Assembly: GCA_028293625.1 (NCBI GenBank)
Contig: JAQGOL010000010.1
Location: 62,001 to 126,000 of the forward strand
Direction: 5' to 3'
Origin: Chthoniobacteraceae bacterium
GTDB taxonomy: Bacteria > Verrucomicrobiota > Verrucomicrobiia > Chthoniobacterales > Chthoniobacteraceae
DNA length: 64,000 nt
Shown: piece by piece, positions 48,601 to 57,080 of the stretch
How the letters are laid out: each line of letters opens with the position of its first letter
Position numbering within the stretch: the stretch's first letter is position 1
Translations under genes and position numbers: made by a program
Notes under the pieces: generated by a model
Told to the model about the DNA's origin: nothing
Databases searched by the model: none
Seen by the model: only the letters and a program-made list of their open reading frames with translations

Positions 48601-48891
48601 GATAGAATCACCCTCGAGCCGTGGGCTCAGGCGTGGGTTGAAACCGTCAGCAAAAGTTTCCTTGATGCTTATTTTGAAGGATGCGGGGAAGCCTCATTTC
48701 TGCCCGCGACCTCGGAAGATACCCGTGTGCTCCTGGAGGCATTCCAGTTAAGCAAAGCCGTTTATGAACTCGGTTATGAGCTTAGCTACCGGCCCGCGTT
48801 CATTCCGATTCCTCTTCGCGCGGTGCAACGCCTTTTAAATGCCAGGAAGCCGGCCACCGAGCCGCCCAATCCAGCGGCGGCTGAGTTGTGA
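45640..48891 (+). CDS. treS: Trehalose synthase fused to maltokinase (TreS-Mak)
   Basis: 1,083 residues, the length of TreS-Mak fusions. The N-terminal half is GH13 TreS (start PLWFKDAVVYELHIKTF), with catalytic Asp202 (LRLDAVPYL), Glu244 (LLAEANQW) and Asp310 (RNHDEL). It interconverts trehalose and maltose. The C-terminal half (about 560-1083) is a maltokinase of aminoglycoside-phosphotransferase fold: VCRWFGGKGRKVREM, and IHGDYHLGQV with Asp927 plus FAIIDFEGEP for metal and ATP. It makes maltose 1-phosphate, the GlgE substrate; GlgE is not in this window. I chose ATG 45640 (MTTPLWFKDAV) because TreS proteins start close to this segment; an upstream ATG at 45562 adds 26 unrelated residues. 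Fused forms are known in actinobacteria and others. Confidence 0.94.
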   Translation: MTTPLWFKDAVVYELHIKTFQDSNGDGIGDFRGLLERLDYFSELGITALWLLPFYPSPLRDDGYDIADYFAVHPSYGTVDDFRAFLEEAHRRGIRVITELVLNHTSNQNEWFQRSRHAPVGSPERDFYVWSDDPRKYREARIIFKDFETSNWTWDPVAKSYFWHRFYSHQPDLNFENPLVHEELFRAIDFWLEMGVDGLRLDAVPYLYEREGTNCENLPETHAFLRKLRKHIDDKFTDRMLLAEANQWPEDAAAYFGNGDECHMEFHFPLMPRMFMALQMEDRYPIIDILEQTPTIPAGCQWAIFLRNHDELTLEMVTDEERDYMYRVYAQDPRARINLGIRRRLAPLLGNNRRRIELINSLLFSLPGTPIIYYGDEIGMGDNFYLGDRNGVRTPMQWSADRNAGFSKGNPQQLYLPTIIDPEYHYESVNVENQQKNVSSLFWWMRRMLAVRQNWVAFSQGTIEFFQPDNAKILAYARRFEEQTVLVIANLSRFVQVAELDLSAYAGLVPEELIGHSVFPEIGQTPQVYTLAPHGFYWLALRPATALRKGEIKWDAPAVTREAIWNPSFVRRLEKEFLPAYIPVCRWFGGKGRKVREMHVLEDVPVKLESGVAHLLAVEVAFADGLLDTYLLPVAFEQETRLMELGSDGSVALIVKLANQQVLCDALYLPEFRTALLKLMLERGATDGRTRLVGDSVITPEPALLERALAGSRLVSAEQSNTSINYADIWFFKFYRKFEHGMNPDCELTKYLNGKLSFTPTYTGALRLVDSKAEGIVGMLVGYTQNQGDGWSYSLDSVKRYFERVLEARVEFNEAAALELIGGVYTERARQLGFRTAELHLALNAGEALPEFAPELFSTLYQRSLYQSMRGSASSVLRQLRKQLSQLPEEIQADVSALLANQTQLFDAFSGLLSHKMDATKIRIHGDYHLGQVLNTGKDFAIIDFEGEPKLALSERRLKRSPLRDVAGMLRSFDYVASHALSMDRQDDRITLEPWAQAWVETVSKSFLDAYFEGCGEASFLPATSEDTRVLLEAFQLSKAVYELGYELSYRPAFIPIPLRAVQRLLNARKPATEPPNPAAAEL

Positions 48892-49043
48892 AATCCTGAA
48901 AAAAGCGGAATTCAGGGGTGCGGGACTCGTGGGGTTGACGCTTCCACGCGTTCAGCTCAATTTTGCTGGCTGTGCACCGGCGAAATCACGACCGGCATGT
49001 GAAGCGCCCGCGTTTAACCCGCAGCAATACTGCACCACCTCTT

Positions 49044-51389
49044 ATGAATCAACTCAAGGTCTGGAAGGGCACACCCTATCCGCTAGGCGCAACAGTTACC
49101 CCGGAAGGGGTCAACTTCGCGATCTTTTCCGAGAAAGCCACCGGCGTCGATCTCTGTCTTTTTGACAATATCGGTTCACCGACTGAAACCTTCAGAGTGC
49201 GCATGAGCGAGCGCACGGACATGGTCTGGCACTGTTTTTTGCCCGAGCTTCGCGAGGGGCAGCTTTATGGCTATCGCGTCTACGGTCCGTATGATCCGGC
49301 CCATGGACATCGGTTCAACGATTCAAAGCTGCTGATTGATCCCTATGCAAAGTCGATCGGCGGCTTGATTGATTGGAGTCCGGACATGTTCGGTTACGTG
49401 CAAAATGGCGCGGAGGATGCCGATCTGGTTCGCGATACTCGCGACGATGCGTGGGGCATTCCCAAGTCCGTGGTCGTCAACGACGCGTTTGATTGGGAAG
49501 GCGACAAGCTGCTTCGGATTCCTTTGGCGGAATCGGTTATTTACGAAGTCCACGTCAAAGGTTTCTCGAAGCTTTGTCCGGATATCCCGGAGGCAATCCG
49601 TGGTTCTTATGCGGCAATCGGAAGTGAGTTCGCCATTGCTTACTTTAAGAAACTCGGCATTACGGCGGTTGAGTTGATGCCGGTGCATCATTTTGTGAAC
49701 GACGAGTTTCTGGAGAGCAAAAAACTTTCCAACTACTGGGGTTATAACTCGATCGGCTACCTTGCCCCGCACTCGGCTTACTCTTCAAAGGGAGTCACAG
49801 GCGGACAAGTCACCGAGTTCAAGGAGATGGTCAAAAACCTCCACGCGGGTGGCATCGAGGTGATCCTCGACGTCGTCTATAATCATACCGGCGAAGGCAA
49901 TCAGATGGGACCGACGCTCTCCTTCCGAGGCGTCGACAATGAAGCTTATTATCGCCTCGTGGCAGACGATAAACGCTATTACATGGATTATACCGGCACG
50001 GGGAATACTCTCAACATGCAGCATCCGCGGGTCCTCCAGTTACTCATGGATAGCCTGCGCTACTGGGTGCTGGAGATGCATGTCGATGGATTCCGCTTTG
50101 ATCTGGCGTCGACTCTGGCGCGCGAGTTGCACGATGTGAGCAAGCTTTCCGCATTCTTCGACTGCATTCACCAGGACCCGGTCCTTTCTGTGGTGAAGCT
50201 GATTGCCGAGCCATGGGACGTCGGTGAAGGCGGCTATCAGGTTGGCAACTTCCCGGTTCTCTGGGCTGAGTGGAACGGAAAATACCGGGACTGCGTGCGC
50301 GCCTATTGGAAAGGCGAAATGGGACAATTAGGCGAATTCGCTTACAGGCTGACAGGTTCCTCCGATCTGTATGAGCACAGCGGACGCCGGCCTTATGCGA
50401 GCATCAATTTGATCACGGCTCACGATGGGTTCACGCTCTACGACACGGTTTCTTACAATGAGAAGCATAACGATGCGAATGGAGAAAATAACGAAGACGG
50501 CCATAACGATAACCGCTCATGGAATTGCGGCGCGGAAGGTCCCACCGACGATGAGGCAATCAATACTCTGCGGCGGCGTCAGATAAGGAACTTCCTTGTC
50601 ACCACCCTCCTTTCCCAGGGCGTTCCCATGCTGGTTGGAGGCGATGAATTTGGCCGGACACAACACGGCAACAACAATGCTTATTGCCAGGACAACGAAA
50701 TCTCCTGGTTTAATTGGGAACACGCCCCATGGCAGAAGGAACTCCTTGAGTTTACTTCCAAAATTATCGGGCTGCGGCGTGAGCACCCCGTTTTTCGCCG
50801 TGAGAAATACTTCCAAGGCAGACGGCTGCGCGGCTCCGACCTAAAGGATCTGATGTGGTTTAACACGACCGGCTCAGCCATGACCGATGGCGATTGGAGT
50901 AGCGGTTACACGCGCTGCCTGGGCATGTTGCTGAGCGGCGATACGATGGATGTAAAGGATGCTTACGGCGAGGTGATCCATGATGATACTTTCCTGCTGC
51001 TCTTTAATGCGCATCACGAAAAAGTGAGCTTTGCGCTCGCGGGAAAACAGGAAGTCACCTGGGAGGTTTGCGTCGATACACGTTATGAATCCGGTTGTCC
51101 GTCCGAGCCAATCACGGCTGTTGCAGGCGACGAGATTGAACTCTTCGAGCGATCGGTTTGCGTGCTCCGTCTGGTCAAGGGTTCCCAGGAAGATGCGCGG
51201 ACGATTTCCTGGAAACAGTCTCAGACAATCGCGCCCAGCGAGCCGCCGGTTCCGCCAAAACCGTCCCGGCACGAGCCCGTCGATCCGACGACAGTCGTCA
51301 CGCGTGCTCGCAAAGCCGCGGTCAAACCGAAAACGCTCAGCGAACTCGCCCAGGGCGCCGTGGAAGATGACAACCCGCCGCTCAAGTAA
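49044..51389 (+). CDS. glgX: Glycogen debranching enzyme GlgX (isoamylase type)
   Basis: 781 residues from ATG 49044 (MNQLKVWKGTPYPLGATVTP), the usual family start. N-terminal CBM48-like domain (about 10-110), then the GH13 isoamylase barrel. Catalytic residues are Asp353 (FRFDLAS), Glu389 (LIAEPWD) and Asp461 (TAHDG). GGDEFGRTQHGNNNAYCQD is typical of GlgX. It removes short branches from phosphorylase-limit glycogen. A lysine/proline-rich tail of about 50 residues (SQTIAPSEPPVPPKPSRHEP onward) extends beyond the usual end. Last gene of the glycan cluster, closed by a strong hairpin terminator at 51420. Confidence 0.93.
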   Translation: MNQLKVWKGTPYPLGATVTPEGVNFAIFSEKATGVDLCLFDNIGSPTETFRVRMSERTDMVWHCFLPELREGQLYGYRVYGPYDPAHGHRFNDSKLLIDPYAKSIGGLIDWSPDMFGYVQNGAEDADLVRDTRDDAWGIPKSVVVNDAFDWEGDKLLRIPLAESVIYEVHVKGFSKLCPDIPEAIRGSYAAIGSEFAIAYFKKLGITAVELMPVHHFVNDEFLESKKLSNYWGYNSIGYLAPHSAYSSKGVTGGQVTEFKEMVKNLHAGGIEVILDVVYNHTGEGNQMGPTLSFRGVDNEAYYRLVADDKRYYMDYTGTGNTLNMQHPRVLQLLMDSLRYWVLEMHVDGFRFDLASTLARELHDVSKLSAFFDCIHQDPVLSVVKLIAEPWDVGEGGYQVGNFPVLWAEWNGKYRDCVRAYWKGEMGQLGEFAYRLTGSSDLYEHSGRRPYASINLITAHDGFTLYDTVSYNEKHNDANGENNEDGHNDNRSWNCGAEGPTDDEAINTLRRRQIRNFLVTTLLSQGVPMLVGGDEFGRTQHGNNNAYCQDNEISWFNWEHAPWQKELLEFTSKIIGLRREHPVFRREKYFQGRRLRGSDLKDLMWFNTTGSAMTDGDWSSGYTRCLGMLLSGDTMDVKDAYGEVIHDDTFLLLFNAHHEKVSFALAGKQEVTWEVCVDTRYESGCPSEPITAVAGDEIELFERSVCVLRLVKGSQEDARTISWKQSQTIAPSEPPVPPKPSRHEPVDPTTVVTRARKAAVKPKTLSELAQGAVEDDNPPLK

Positions 51390-51419
51390 GCGAGGCAGCC
51401 TTAATTAAGGCCGGTATCA

Positions 51420-51466
51420 AGCCTTTCTGGCAGCGGATTTCGCTGTCAGAAGGGCTTTCGCTTTTT
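51420..51466 (+). terminator. Rho-independent terminator after glgX
   Basis: Stem of 16 pairs: 51420-51435 with 51441-51456, two of them G-U wobbles, around a 5-base loop. A T-rich run follows, including TTTTT at 51462-51466. Well placed 31 bp after the glgX stop. Confidence 0.85.
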
Positions 51467-51572
51467 CCCCCGCACTAACGTCGGCCCTTTGCCAATTAAA
51501 GATCCGTGCTAAGAATCAGATCATTCCGGACATTTACCCGGAAGCGTCTTTCTGGTTCCCGATGTTCCCCCC

Positions 51573-54500
51573 ATGTTCCTCAGATCTTCTTTACAGCTCC
51601 TCGTCGCTGGCACTCTCCTGATTCCGGGCCATCTCATTCTCGGCAATGAAGAGCCGCTTCCCGCACGCATTGAGTTTAACCGCGATGTCAGGCCGATCGT
51701 GGCTGAAACCTGTTTCAAATGCCATGGCCCCGACAAAAAAACGCGGGAGGCCAATCGCCGTCTTGATACCCGGGTAGGAGCGCTCGCTGAGAATGATGGG
51801 GTTAAAGCAATTGTTCCCGGCAACCTCGCTCAAAGCGATGTTCATGTGCGCATTCATTCAACCGATAAGGATGAAAAAATGCCACCGCCCGATTCGGGCA
51901 AAAAACTGACCGCGCGGCAGGCGGCGATTTTGGATAGATGGATCGAGCAAGGCGCGGAATACCAGGATCATTGGGCGTATATCGCGCCAGCGCGCCCGGC
52001 GACCGAGCCTGGCGCATCACCTATCGACGCATTGATCCGGGCGCGGCTTGCGGGATTAAGCCAGTCACCCGCGGCGGATCGGCGCACGCTTTTGCGCCGG
52101 CTTTCACTTGATCTCATTGGATTGCCGCCCAAGCCGGAGGAAGTCGAGGAGTTCATCCGGGACGCGGCGCCCGACGCTTATGAAAAGCAGGTCGACGCGT
52201 TGCTTGCCTCGCCCCAATATGGCGAGCGGATGGCAATTCCGTGGCTTGATGTAGTGCGCTTTGCCGACACGATCGGCTATCACTCCGACAACCCGCGCAA
52301 TATCTGGCCCTACCGGGATTACGTGATTAACGCGTTTAATTCCAATAAACGGTTCGATCAATTCACCATCGAACAGCTCGCCGGCGATCTGCTACCTGAA
52401 AGTTCCCAGGAACAAAAAATCGCCTCCGGGTTCAACCGGTTGCTGCTCTCCACCGAGGAAGGCGGCGCGCAGGCCAAGGATTACGAGTCGCGCATGCTCA
52501 CCGATCGCGTCCGGGCCGTGAGCACGGTATGGCTTGGACAAACCATCGGGTGCGCCCAGTGCCACGACCATAAGTTCGACCCGATCACTGCGCGCGACTT
52601 CTATTCATTGGGAGCCTTTTTCGCCGACATCGAAGAGCCGATCATCGGCAAGCGCGAAAGCGGAATGCCTGTTTTGAATCCTGAACAGAAAACCAAATCC
52701 GAAGCGCTTACCGCGCAAATTGCCGGGTTGGAAAAAGAGTTTAACGAGCCGCATCCCGAGCTGATTGCCGCGCAGGAAACATGGGAAAAAGGAATCGCCG
52801 AACAACTCGCCAGGGATGCTGCTGCCTGGACAGTCCTGGAGCCTGCGCAAGCGGTTTCCGAAAAAGCGAATTTCGCTTTGCTCATTGAGCCCGGCGGCAT
52901 CATCCGTTCGACTCGCGAAGCCGGCAAAGCGGAGAATGACGGAAGTGACAGCTACCGGATCACTGTGAACATTCCTAGAAAAGGCGTCACCGGTTTTCGG
53001 ATTGAAGCATTAAAAGGGAACGCACCCGGCGTGGGGGCGGCCGGCAACGGCAACTTTGTTCTGAATGAAGTGACCATCGAACAACCGGAGCCAGGTCCCG
53101 TAAAATTGAGCGCTGCTTCAGCCTCGTTTGAGCAACCCGGGTTTTCGGCAAAAAACGCGATCGATGGCATTGCCGACAAAAAAGAGAACGGCTGGGCAGT
53201 GCTGGGAGCAACCGGCGTTGATCAGGCGCTCTCCATTGAAACCGCCCAGCCGCTTGGAGAACCGGGCACGCTTACATTTGTCTTAAAATTCGGCTGGGGC
53301 GACAACCACGTCATTAACACCCTGCGTCTCAGCGCGACAACACTCCCTCATCCCGCTGCCGTCCAGGAGAGCCTGCCAAAGGAAATCGCGGTTATTTTTA
53401 AGAGCGACCCGGCGACACGCACCGCCACGCAAACCGCGGCACTGACGGCCTATTTCAAGCAAACGGCACCCGAACTTCTCGCGCTGCGCACCCAGCTGGA
53501 GGCTCTCCGCAAAGAAAAAAAGGAGTTCGATGCCTCGGTGCCAACCTCCCTGATCAGCATCCACACCAATTCACCTCGCAAGGTGCGCATCCTGCCTCGG
53601 GGCGATTGGATGAATGAAACCGGCGAAATCGTCGAGCCAGCCCTTCCGCATTACCTTCCTCAACCCACGTTCGAAGCGGATAAAAAGCTAACCCGCCTCG
53701 ACCTGGCGCAATGGATTGTCTCGAAGGAAAATCCGCTGACGGCACGCGTTTTTGTGAACCGGCTTTGGAAGCAGTTCTTCGGAATCGGCCTTTCAAAAGT
53801 GCTCGATGATCTCGGGTCGCAAGGTGAATCGCCCGTGCAAGCCGAGCTGCTTGATTGGCTGGCAAGCGAGTTTATGGAAAGCGGCTGGAACGTAAAACAT
53901 ATGGTGCGCCTTATCGTGACCAGCCAGACCTATCAGCAGGTCTCAACGGCCAGCAAAGAGCTTCAGAAACGGGATCCTTATAATCGCGAGCTGGCGCGCC
54001 AAAGCCGCTGGCGTCTCGATGCCGAATTCGTTCGCGACAACGCCCTCGCGATCGCCGGGCTGCTTGAAAACCCGCTCAAAGTCGGCGGTCCAAGCGCCAA
54101 ACCGTATCAGCCAGAAGGTTACTGGGAAAATCTGAACTTCCCGACGCGCGCCTATCAGGCCGATACCGGTGCCAGCCAATACCGGCGCGGCCTCTACACG
54201 TGGTGGCAGCGCTCTTATCCGCATCCGAGTCTGATTTCGTTCGATGCGCCCAGCCGCGAGGAATGCACGGCGGAACGGGTCCGCTCCAATATTCCCCAGC
54301 AGGCGCTCGTTCTGCTTAACGACCCGAGTTACGTGGAAGCTTCCCGCGCGTTTGCCGGCCGGATTTTAAAGGAATGCGACGGCGACGTCTCCGGACGCAT
54401 CACGTGGGCATTTCGCCAGGCGCTCAATCGGGCTCCGGAGCAGGATGAAATCGCGTTGCTGAGTGAACTGCTCACAAAAAACCGTGCGCTTTATCAGGAC

Positions 54501-54638
54501 GACCCCAAATCGGCCGAGGCGCTTTTAAAGATTGGGTTGAGCACAGAGCCGACCGGGATCGACCGTGCCGAACTGGCTGCCTGGACACAGGTGGCACGCG
54601 TGCTTCTCAACCTGCACGAAACCATCACCCGCTCATGA
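51573..54638 (+). CDS. Secreted PSCyt1-DUF1549-DUF1553 protein
   Basis: 1,021 residues with an N-terminal signal peptide (MFLRSSLQLLVAGTLLIPGH). A cytochrome-c-like planctomycete-type domain follows, with one heme site CFKCH (Cys47, Cys50, His51). DUF1549 is at about 150-360 (RLSLDLIGLPPKPEEVEEF), a middle beta-sandwich region follows, and DUF1553 is at about 700-970 (NRLWKQFFGIGLSKVLDDLG). This combination is frequent in Planctomycetes and Verrucomicrobia and almost always neighbours a DUF1501 gene, as here. It is presumably periplasmic or surface-associated. The role is not established; a part in polysaccharide breakdown or electron transfer has been suggested. It overlaps the DUF1501 gene by 4 bp. 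Confidence 0.92.
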   Translation: MFLRSSLQLLVAGTLLIPGHLILGNEEPLPARIEFNRDVRPIVAETCFKCHGPDKKTREANRRLDTRVGALAENDGVKAIVPGNLAQSDVHVRIHSTDKDEKMPPPDSGKKLTARQAAILDRWIEQGAEYQDHWAYIAPARPATEPGASPIDALIRARLAGLSQSPAADRRTLLRRLSLDLIGLPPKPEEVEEFIRDAAPDAYEKQVDALLASPQYGERMAIPWLDVVRFADTIGYHSDNPRNIWPYRDYVINAFNSNKRFDQFTIEQLAGDLLPESSQEQKIASGFNRLLLSTEEGGAQAKDYESRMLTDRVRAVSTVWLGQTIGCAQCHDHKFDPITARDFYSLGAFFADIEEPIIGKRESGMPVLNPEQKTKSEALTAQIAGLEKEFNEPHPELIAAQETWEKGIAEQLARDAAAWTVLEPAQAVSEKANFALLIEPGGIIRSTREAGKAENDGSDSYRITVNIPRKGVTGFRIEALKGNAPGVGAAGNGNFVLNEVTIEQPEPGPVKLSAASASFEQPGFSAKNAIDGIADKKENGWAVLGATGVDQALSIETAQPLGEPGTLTFVLKFGWGDNHVINTLRLSATTLPHPAAVQESLPKEIAVIFKSDPATRTATQTAALTAYFKQTAPELLALRTQLEALRKEKKEFDASVPTSLISIHTNSPRKVRILPRGDWMNETGEIVEPALPHYLPQPTFEADKKLTRLDLAQWIVSKENPLTARVFVNRLWKQFFGIGLSKVLDDLGSQGESPVQAELLDWLASEFMESGWNVKHMVRLIVTSQTYQQVSTASKELQKRDPYNRELARQSRWRLDAEFVRDNALAIAGLLENPLKVGGPSAKPYQPEGYWENLNFPTRAYQADTGASQYRRGLYTWWQRSYPHPSLISFDAPSREECTAERVRSNIPQQALVLLNDPSYVEASRAFAGRILKECDGDVSGRITWAFRQALNRAPEQDEIALLSELLTKNRALYQDDPKSAEALLKIGLSTEPTGIDRAELAAWTQVARVLLNLHETITRS

Positions 54639-56062
54639 ACGATCGCGTCCAATTTAATGCCCAGCAACTGACCCGGCGCACCTTTCTGGGCGCCACCTCG
54701 CGCGGTCTGGGAACCCTTGCGCTGGCCTCGCTGCTTGATCCGCTCTTTTCCAACGCCGCCGGCGCAGACCATTGGAACGGCCTCCCGCTCAGCTTTCCGG
54801 CTCGCGCCAAACGGGTGATTTTCCTTTCCATGGCTGGCGGGCCCTCTCATCTGGAGACCTTCGATTACAAGCCGAAGCTGGCTGAGATGCATGGCAAGGA
54901 GATGCCCGAGAGCATGACCAAAGGGCAGCAGATCGCGCAGTTGCAGGGCCAACGCCTGCTTTGCCACGGGCCGCAATTTAAATTCGCCAAATTCGGCCAA
55001 TCGGGGGCGGAGATCTGCGAGCTCTTCCCGCAAATTGGCTCGGTGGCGGATGACATTTGCATTGTGCGTTCGATGACAAGCGACGCGATCAATCATGACC
55101 CGGCCCACATGTTCATGAACACCGGCTCGCAGATTGCCGGCCGCCCATCCATGGGATCGTGGGTCACGTATGGATTGGGAAGCGAATCGGCCGATTTGCC
55201 GGGATTCGTTGTCCTTACCTCGCTGGGAAAAGGTGGTCAGAACCAGCCGATCGCCGCCCGGCAATGGGCGGCGGGATTTTTGCCGAGCCGGTTCCAGGGA
55301 GTCCACTTGCGCGGCACCGGCGATCCGGTGCTTTACTTGAACAATCCGCCCGGGGTGACTCGCGACCAGCAACACGACGTGGTCAGCGCCATCAACGTGC
55401 TGAATTCAAAATACGACGCGCTTGTTGACGATCCCGAAATTGCCACACGCATTGCCCAATACGAGATGGCGTTTCAGATGCAGGCCAGCGTTCCCGAGCT
55501 GACCGATGTGAGCAAGGAGCCGCAGCATATCCTCGACCTTTACGGCTGCAAACCGGGTGATGGTTCCTTTGCCTCCAACTGCCTGCTCGCGCGCCGCCTG
55601 GCCGAGCGCGGGGTGCGATTCATCCAGCTTTATCACAAGGACTGGGATCATCATGGCGGGTTAAAAAAAGGGATTGAACTCAAGGCGCAGGAAGTCGATC
55701 GGGCAAGCGCGGCGCTCATCGCCGATCTCAAGCAACGCGATATGTTGAAAGACACCCTGGTGGTCTGGGGCGGCGAGTTTGGACGTACCCCGATGTCCCA
55801 GGGCGGCGACGGCCGCGATCATCATAACAAAGGATTCTCGATCTGGATGGCGGGCGGCGGTGTGCAGGGCGGCATCAGCTACGGCGCCACCGACGATCTC
55901 GGATACGCTGCGGTGGAAGATCCTTTGGAAGTCCACGATCTTCACGCCACCATGCTCCAGCTCCTGGGCATTGATCATAAAACGTTAACCTACAAATTCC
56001 AGGGCCGCGACTTCCGCCTAACCGATGTAAAAGGCAATGTAATCAGCAGGATCCTGAGCTAA
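54635..56062 (+). CDS. Tat-exported DUF1501 protein
   Basis: 475 residues. The N-terminus has a twin-arginine signal (TRRTFLG, Arg14-Arg15, then a hydrophobic stretch), so the protein is exported folded. The body is of DUF1501 type, related to the alkaline phosphatase/sulfatase superfamily (FLSMAGGPSHLETFDYKP, SDAINHDPAHMFMNTG, VVWGGEFGRTPMSQ and DHHNKGFSIWMAGGG). Metal binding is likely. Its ATG overlaps the DUF1549/1553 stop (ATGA), so the proteins are made together and may form a complex. Function unproven. Confidence 0.92.
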   Translation: MNDRVQFNAQQLTRRTFLGATSRGLGTLALASLLDPLFSNAAGADHWNGLPLSFPARAKRVIFLSMAGGPSHLETFDYKPKLAEMHGKEMPESMTKGQQIAQLQGQRLLCHGPQFKFAKFGQSGAEICELFPQIGSVADDICIVRSMTSDAINHDPAHMFMNTGSQIAGRPSMGSWVTYGLGSESADLPGFVVLTSLGKGGQNQPIAARQWAAGFLPSRFQGVHLRGTGDPVLYLNNPPGVTRDQQHDVVSAINVLNSKYDALVDDPEIATRIAQYEMAFQMQASVPELTDVSKEPQHILDLYGCKPGDGSFASNCLLARRLAERGVRFIQLYHKDWDHHGGLKKGIELKAQEVDRASAALIADLKQRDMLKDTLVVWGGEFGRTPMSQGGDGRDHHNKGFSIWMAGGGVQGGISYGATDDLGYAAVEDPLEVHDLHATMLQLLGIDHKTLTYKFQGRDFRLTDVKGNVISRILS

Positions 56063-56071
56063 CCGCGTGAG

Positions 56072-56127
56072 GTGTGGGTCGACGGTATGACTGGTTGCGT
56101 TTGGCACCCCTGCCGGGGTGCGGATTT
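56072..56127 (-). pseudogene. Orphan RAYT 5' end, copy A of a 56-bp direct repeat
   Basis: About 52 of 56 bases match 56831-56886, where copy B covers the first codons of the intact transposase (start codon CAT at 56845-56847 on the top strand). Here that position reads TAT, so the start is lost. It looks like the left-over beginning of another RAYT copy. Confidence 0.65.
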
Positions 56128-56161
56128 CACTCAACGCATTTGATCAAACCCGTGCTGTTTT

Positions 56162-56216
56162 CCAAAAATCGGCCGGACTGGTGCGATTGGTTGATCCGCT
56201 TTGATCTCTCGAACCT
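56162..56216. repeat. Degenerate repeat, left copy
   Basis: A stretch around GGTGCGATTGGTTGATCC is similar (about three quarters of bases by eye) to 57161-57215 in the same orientation, so the two lie on either side of the transposase patch. Origin unclear. Confidence 0.4.
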
Positions 56217-56284
56217 TGTCCGGAAGCGTTTCTCACCGCGCAGGGTTTCTCAATACACCAATGTTAAAACGCTCAGGTGTTTTA

Positions 56285-56387
56285 TATCCCGAAGGGATGA
56301 CCGCCTGTAGCCGGTCGGTAAGCGAGGCACGAGCGCCACCACCGGGAACCAAGATTAAAACACGGCCGCACCCCGGCAGGGGTGCCA
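56285..56387 (+). repeat. Left 103-bp inverted repeat of the RAYT element
   Basis: Its reverse complement matches 56861-56963. The outer 56 bases are identical but for one position and the inner 22 are identical, with a diverged 25-base middle. Each arm holds two small palindromes: GCACCCCxGCxGGGGTGC-type near the gene and ATCCC-GGGAT at the outer end. Confidence 0.8.
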
Positions 56388-56400
56388 GCTGTTTTCCCGG

Positions 56401-56847
56401 CTAATCAAGGTAACGCTCGTCATAGTCGACGCCGGATTTCCGGAGAAACTCAGTCAGTTCCTCCCGGAAGGTTTTCGTGCGGTGATGTTGTTCCTGATTG
56501 GCAATATAAGCCTGCACGGCGGCTTTTGCCGATGCGCTCACCGTAAAGGCCGCGTATCCTTCCTGCCAGCAAAAGACCGGCTCTCGGATTGTCTCTTTTA
56601 CCCAGATGGATGAAGCCTTCTTGAGCTCACGCACCAAATCGGCAAGGCGCTCTGTCGGCTTAAGACCAATCAGAAGATGCACGTGATCGGCAACACCGCC
56701 TACTCCTTGGGGCGTTCCGCCCTGACCTTGCACCACTCCCCCGAGATACTCGTGCAATCGGGCGCGCCAATGTATGGCAATTAAGGTTTCCCGGTTCTTG
56801 GTTGCGAAGACCAGGTGATAGAGCAAACAAGTGTGGGTCGACGGCAT
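56401..56847 (-). CDS. REP-associated tyrosine transposase (IS200/IS605-like Y1)
   Basis: 148 residues. The HUH motif HVHLLI has His55 and His57, and the catalytic tyrosine is likely Tyr114 in VQAYIANQEQHH. It opens with STHTCLLYHLVFATKNR, the common beginning of TnpA_REP proteins, and contains FCWQEGYAAFTVS. These enzymes cut single-stranded DNA at hairpin repeats and spread REP sequences. All key residues remain, so it may be active. The start codon sits inside a direct repeat whose second copy is at 56072-56127. It is transcribed toward the DUF1501 gene. Confidence 0.9.
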   Translation of the reverse strand: MPSTHTCLLYHLVFATKNRETLIAIHWRARLHEYLGGVVQGQGGTPQGVGGVADHVHLLIGLKPTERLADLVRELKKASSIWVKETIREPVFCWQEGYAAFTVSASAKAAVQAYIANQEQHHRTKTFREELTEFLRKSGVDYDERYLD

Positions 56848-56886
56848 GACTGGTTCCGGCTGGCACCCCTGCCGGGGTGCGGATTT
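56831..56886 (-). repeat. Direct repeat copy B, covering the transposase start
   Basis: Carries the first codons of the RAYT gene and the first REP-like palindrome. Copy A is at 56072-56127, in the same orientation. Confidence 0.65.
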
Positions 56887-56963
56887 CTAATGGATCGGTG
56901 ATCCGGTGGTGGCGCTCGTGCCTCGCGTACCGACCGGCTACAGGCGGTCATCCCTTCGGGATA
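56861..56963 (-). repeat. Right 103-bp inverted repeat of the RAYT element
   Basis: Inverted partner of 56285-56387; 22 inner and 55 of 56 outer bases match. Its palindromes can form hairpins on single-stranded DNA. Confidence 0.8.
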
Positions 56964-56983
56964 AGGAACCAGGCCCTTTAATT

Positions 56984-57080
56984 CACCACTCCGCCGAGAT
57001 ATCGGTGCAATCGGGCACCCTCTAATCAATCGGTGGTCCGGTGCTGCCGCTCGTGCCTCGCTGACCGCTGGCAGCAGGCG
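56984..57080 (-). pseudogene. Fragment of a second RAYT element
   Basis: 56984-57020 closely resembles 56731-56768 inside the intact transposase gene (the codons for RLHEYLGGVV). 57021-57080 resembles the outer part of the right inverted repeat (TCTAATxxATCGGTG, then GCTCGTGCCTCGC). Both occur in the same order as in a shortened element, so this is a decayed copy next to the intact one. Confidence 0.6.

Larger units (their letters stand above)
56285..56963. mobile_element. RAYT transposase flanked by 103-bp inverted repeats
   Basis: An apparently intact REP-associated tyrosine transposase gene lies between inverted arms of 103 bp. This matches the known arrangement of RAYT genes flanked by REP sequences, which the transposase is thought to recognise as hairpins. 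I did not find target-site duplications. Confidence 0.7.
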
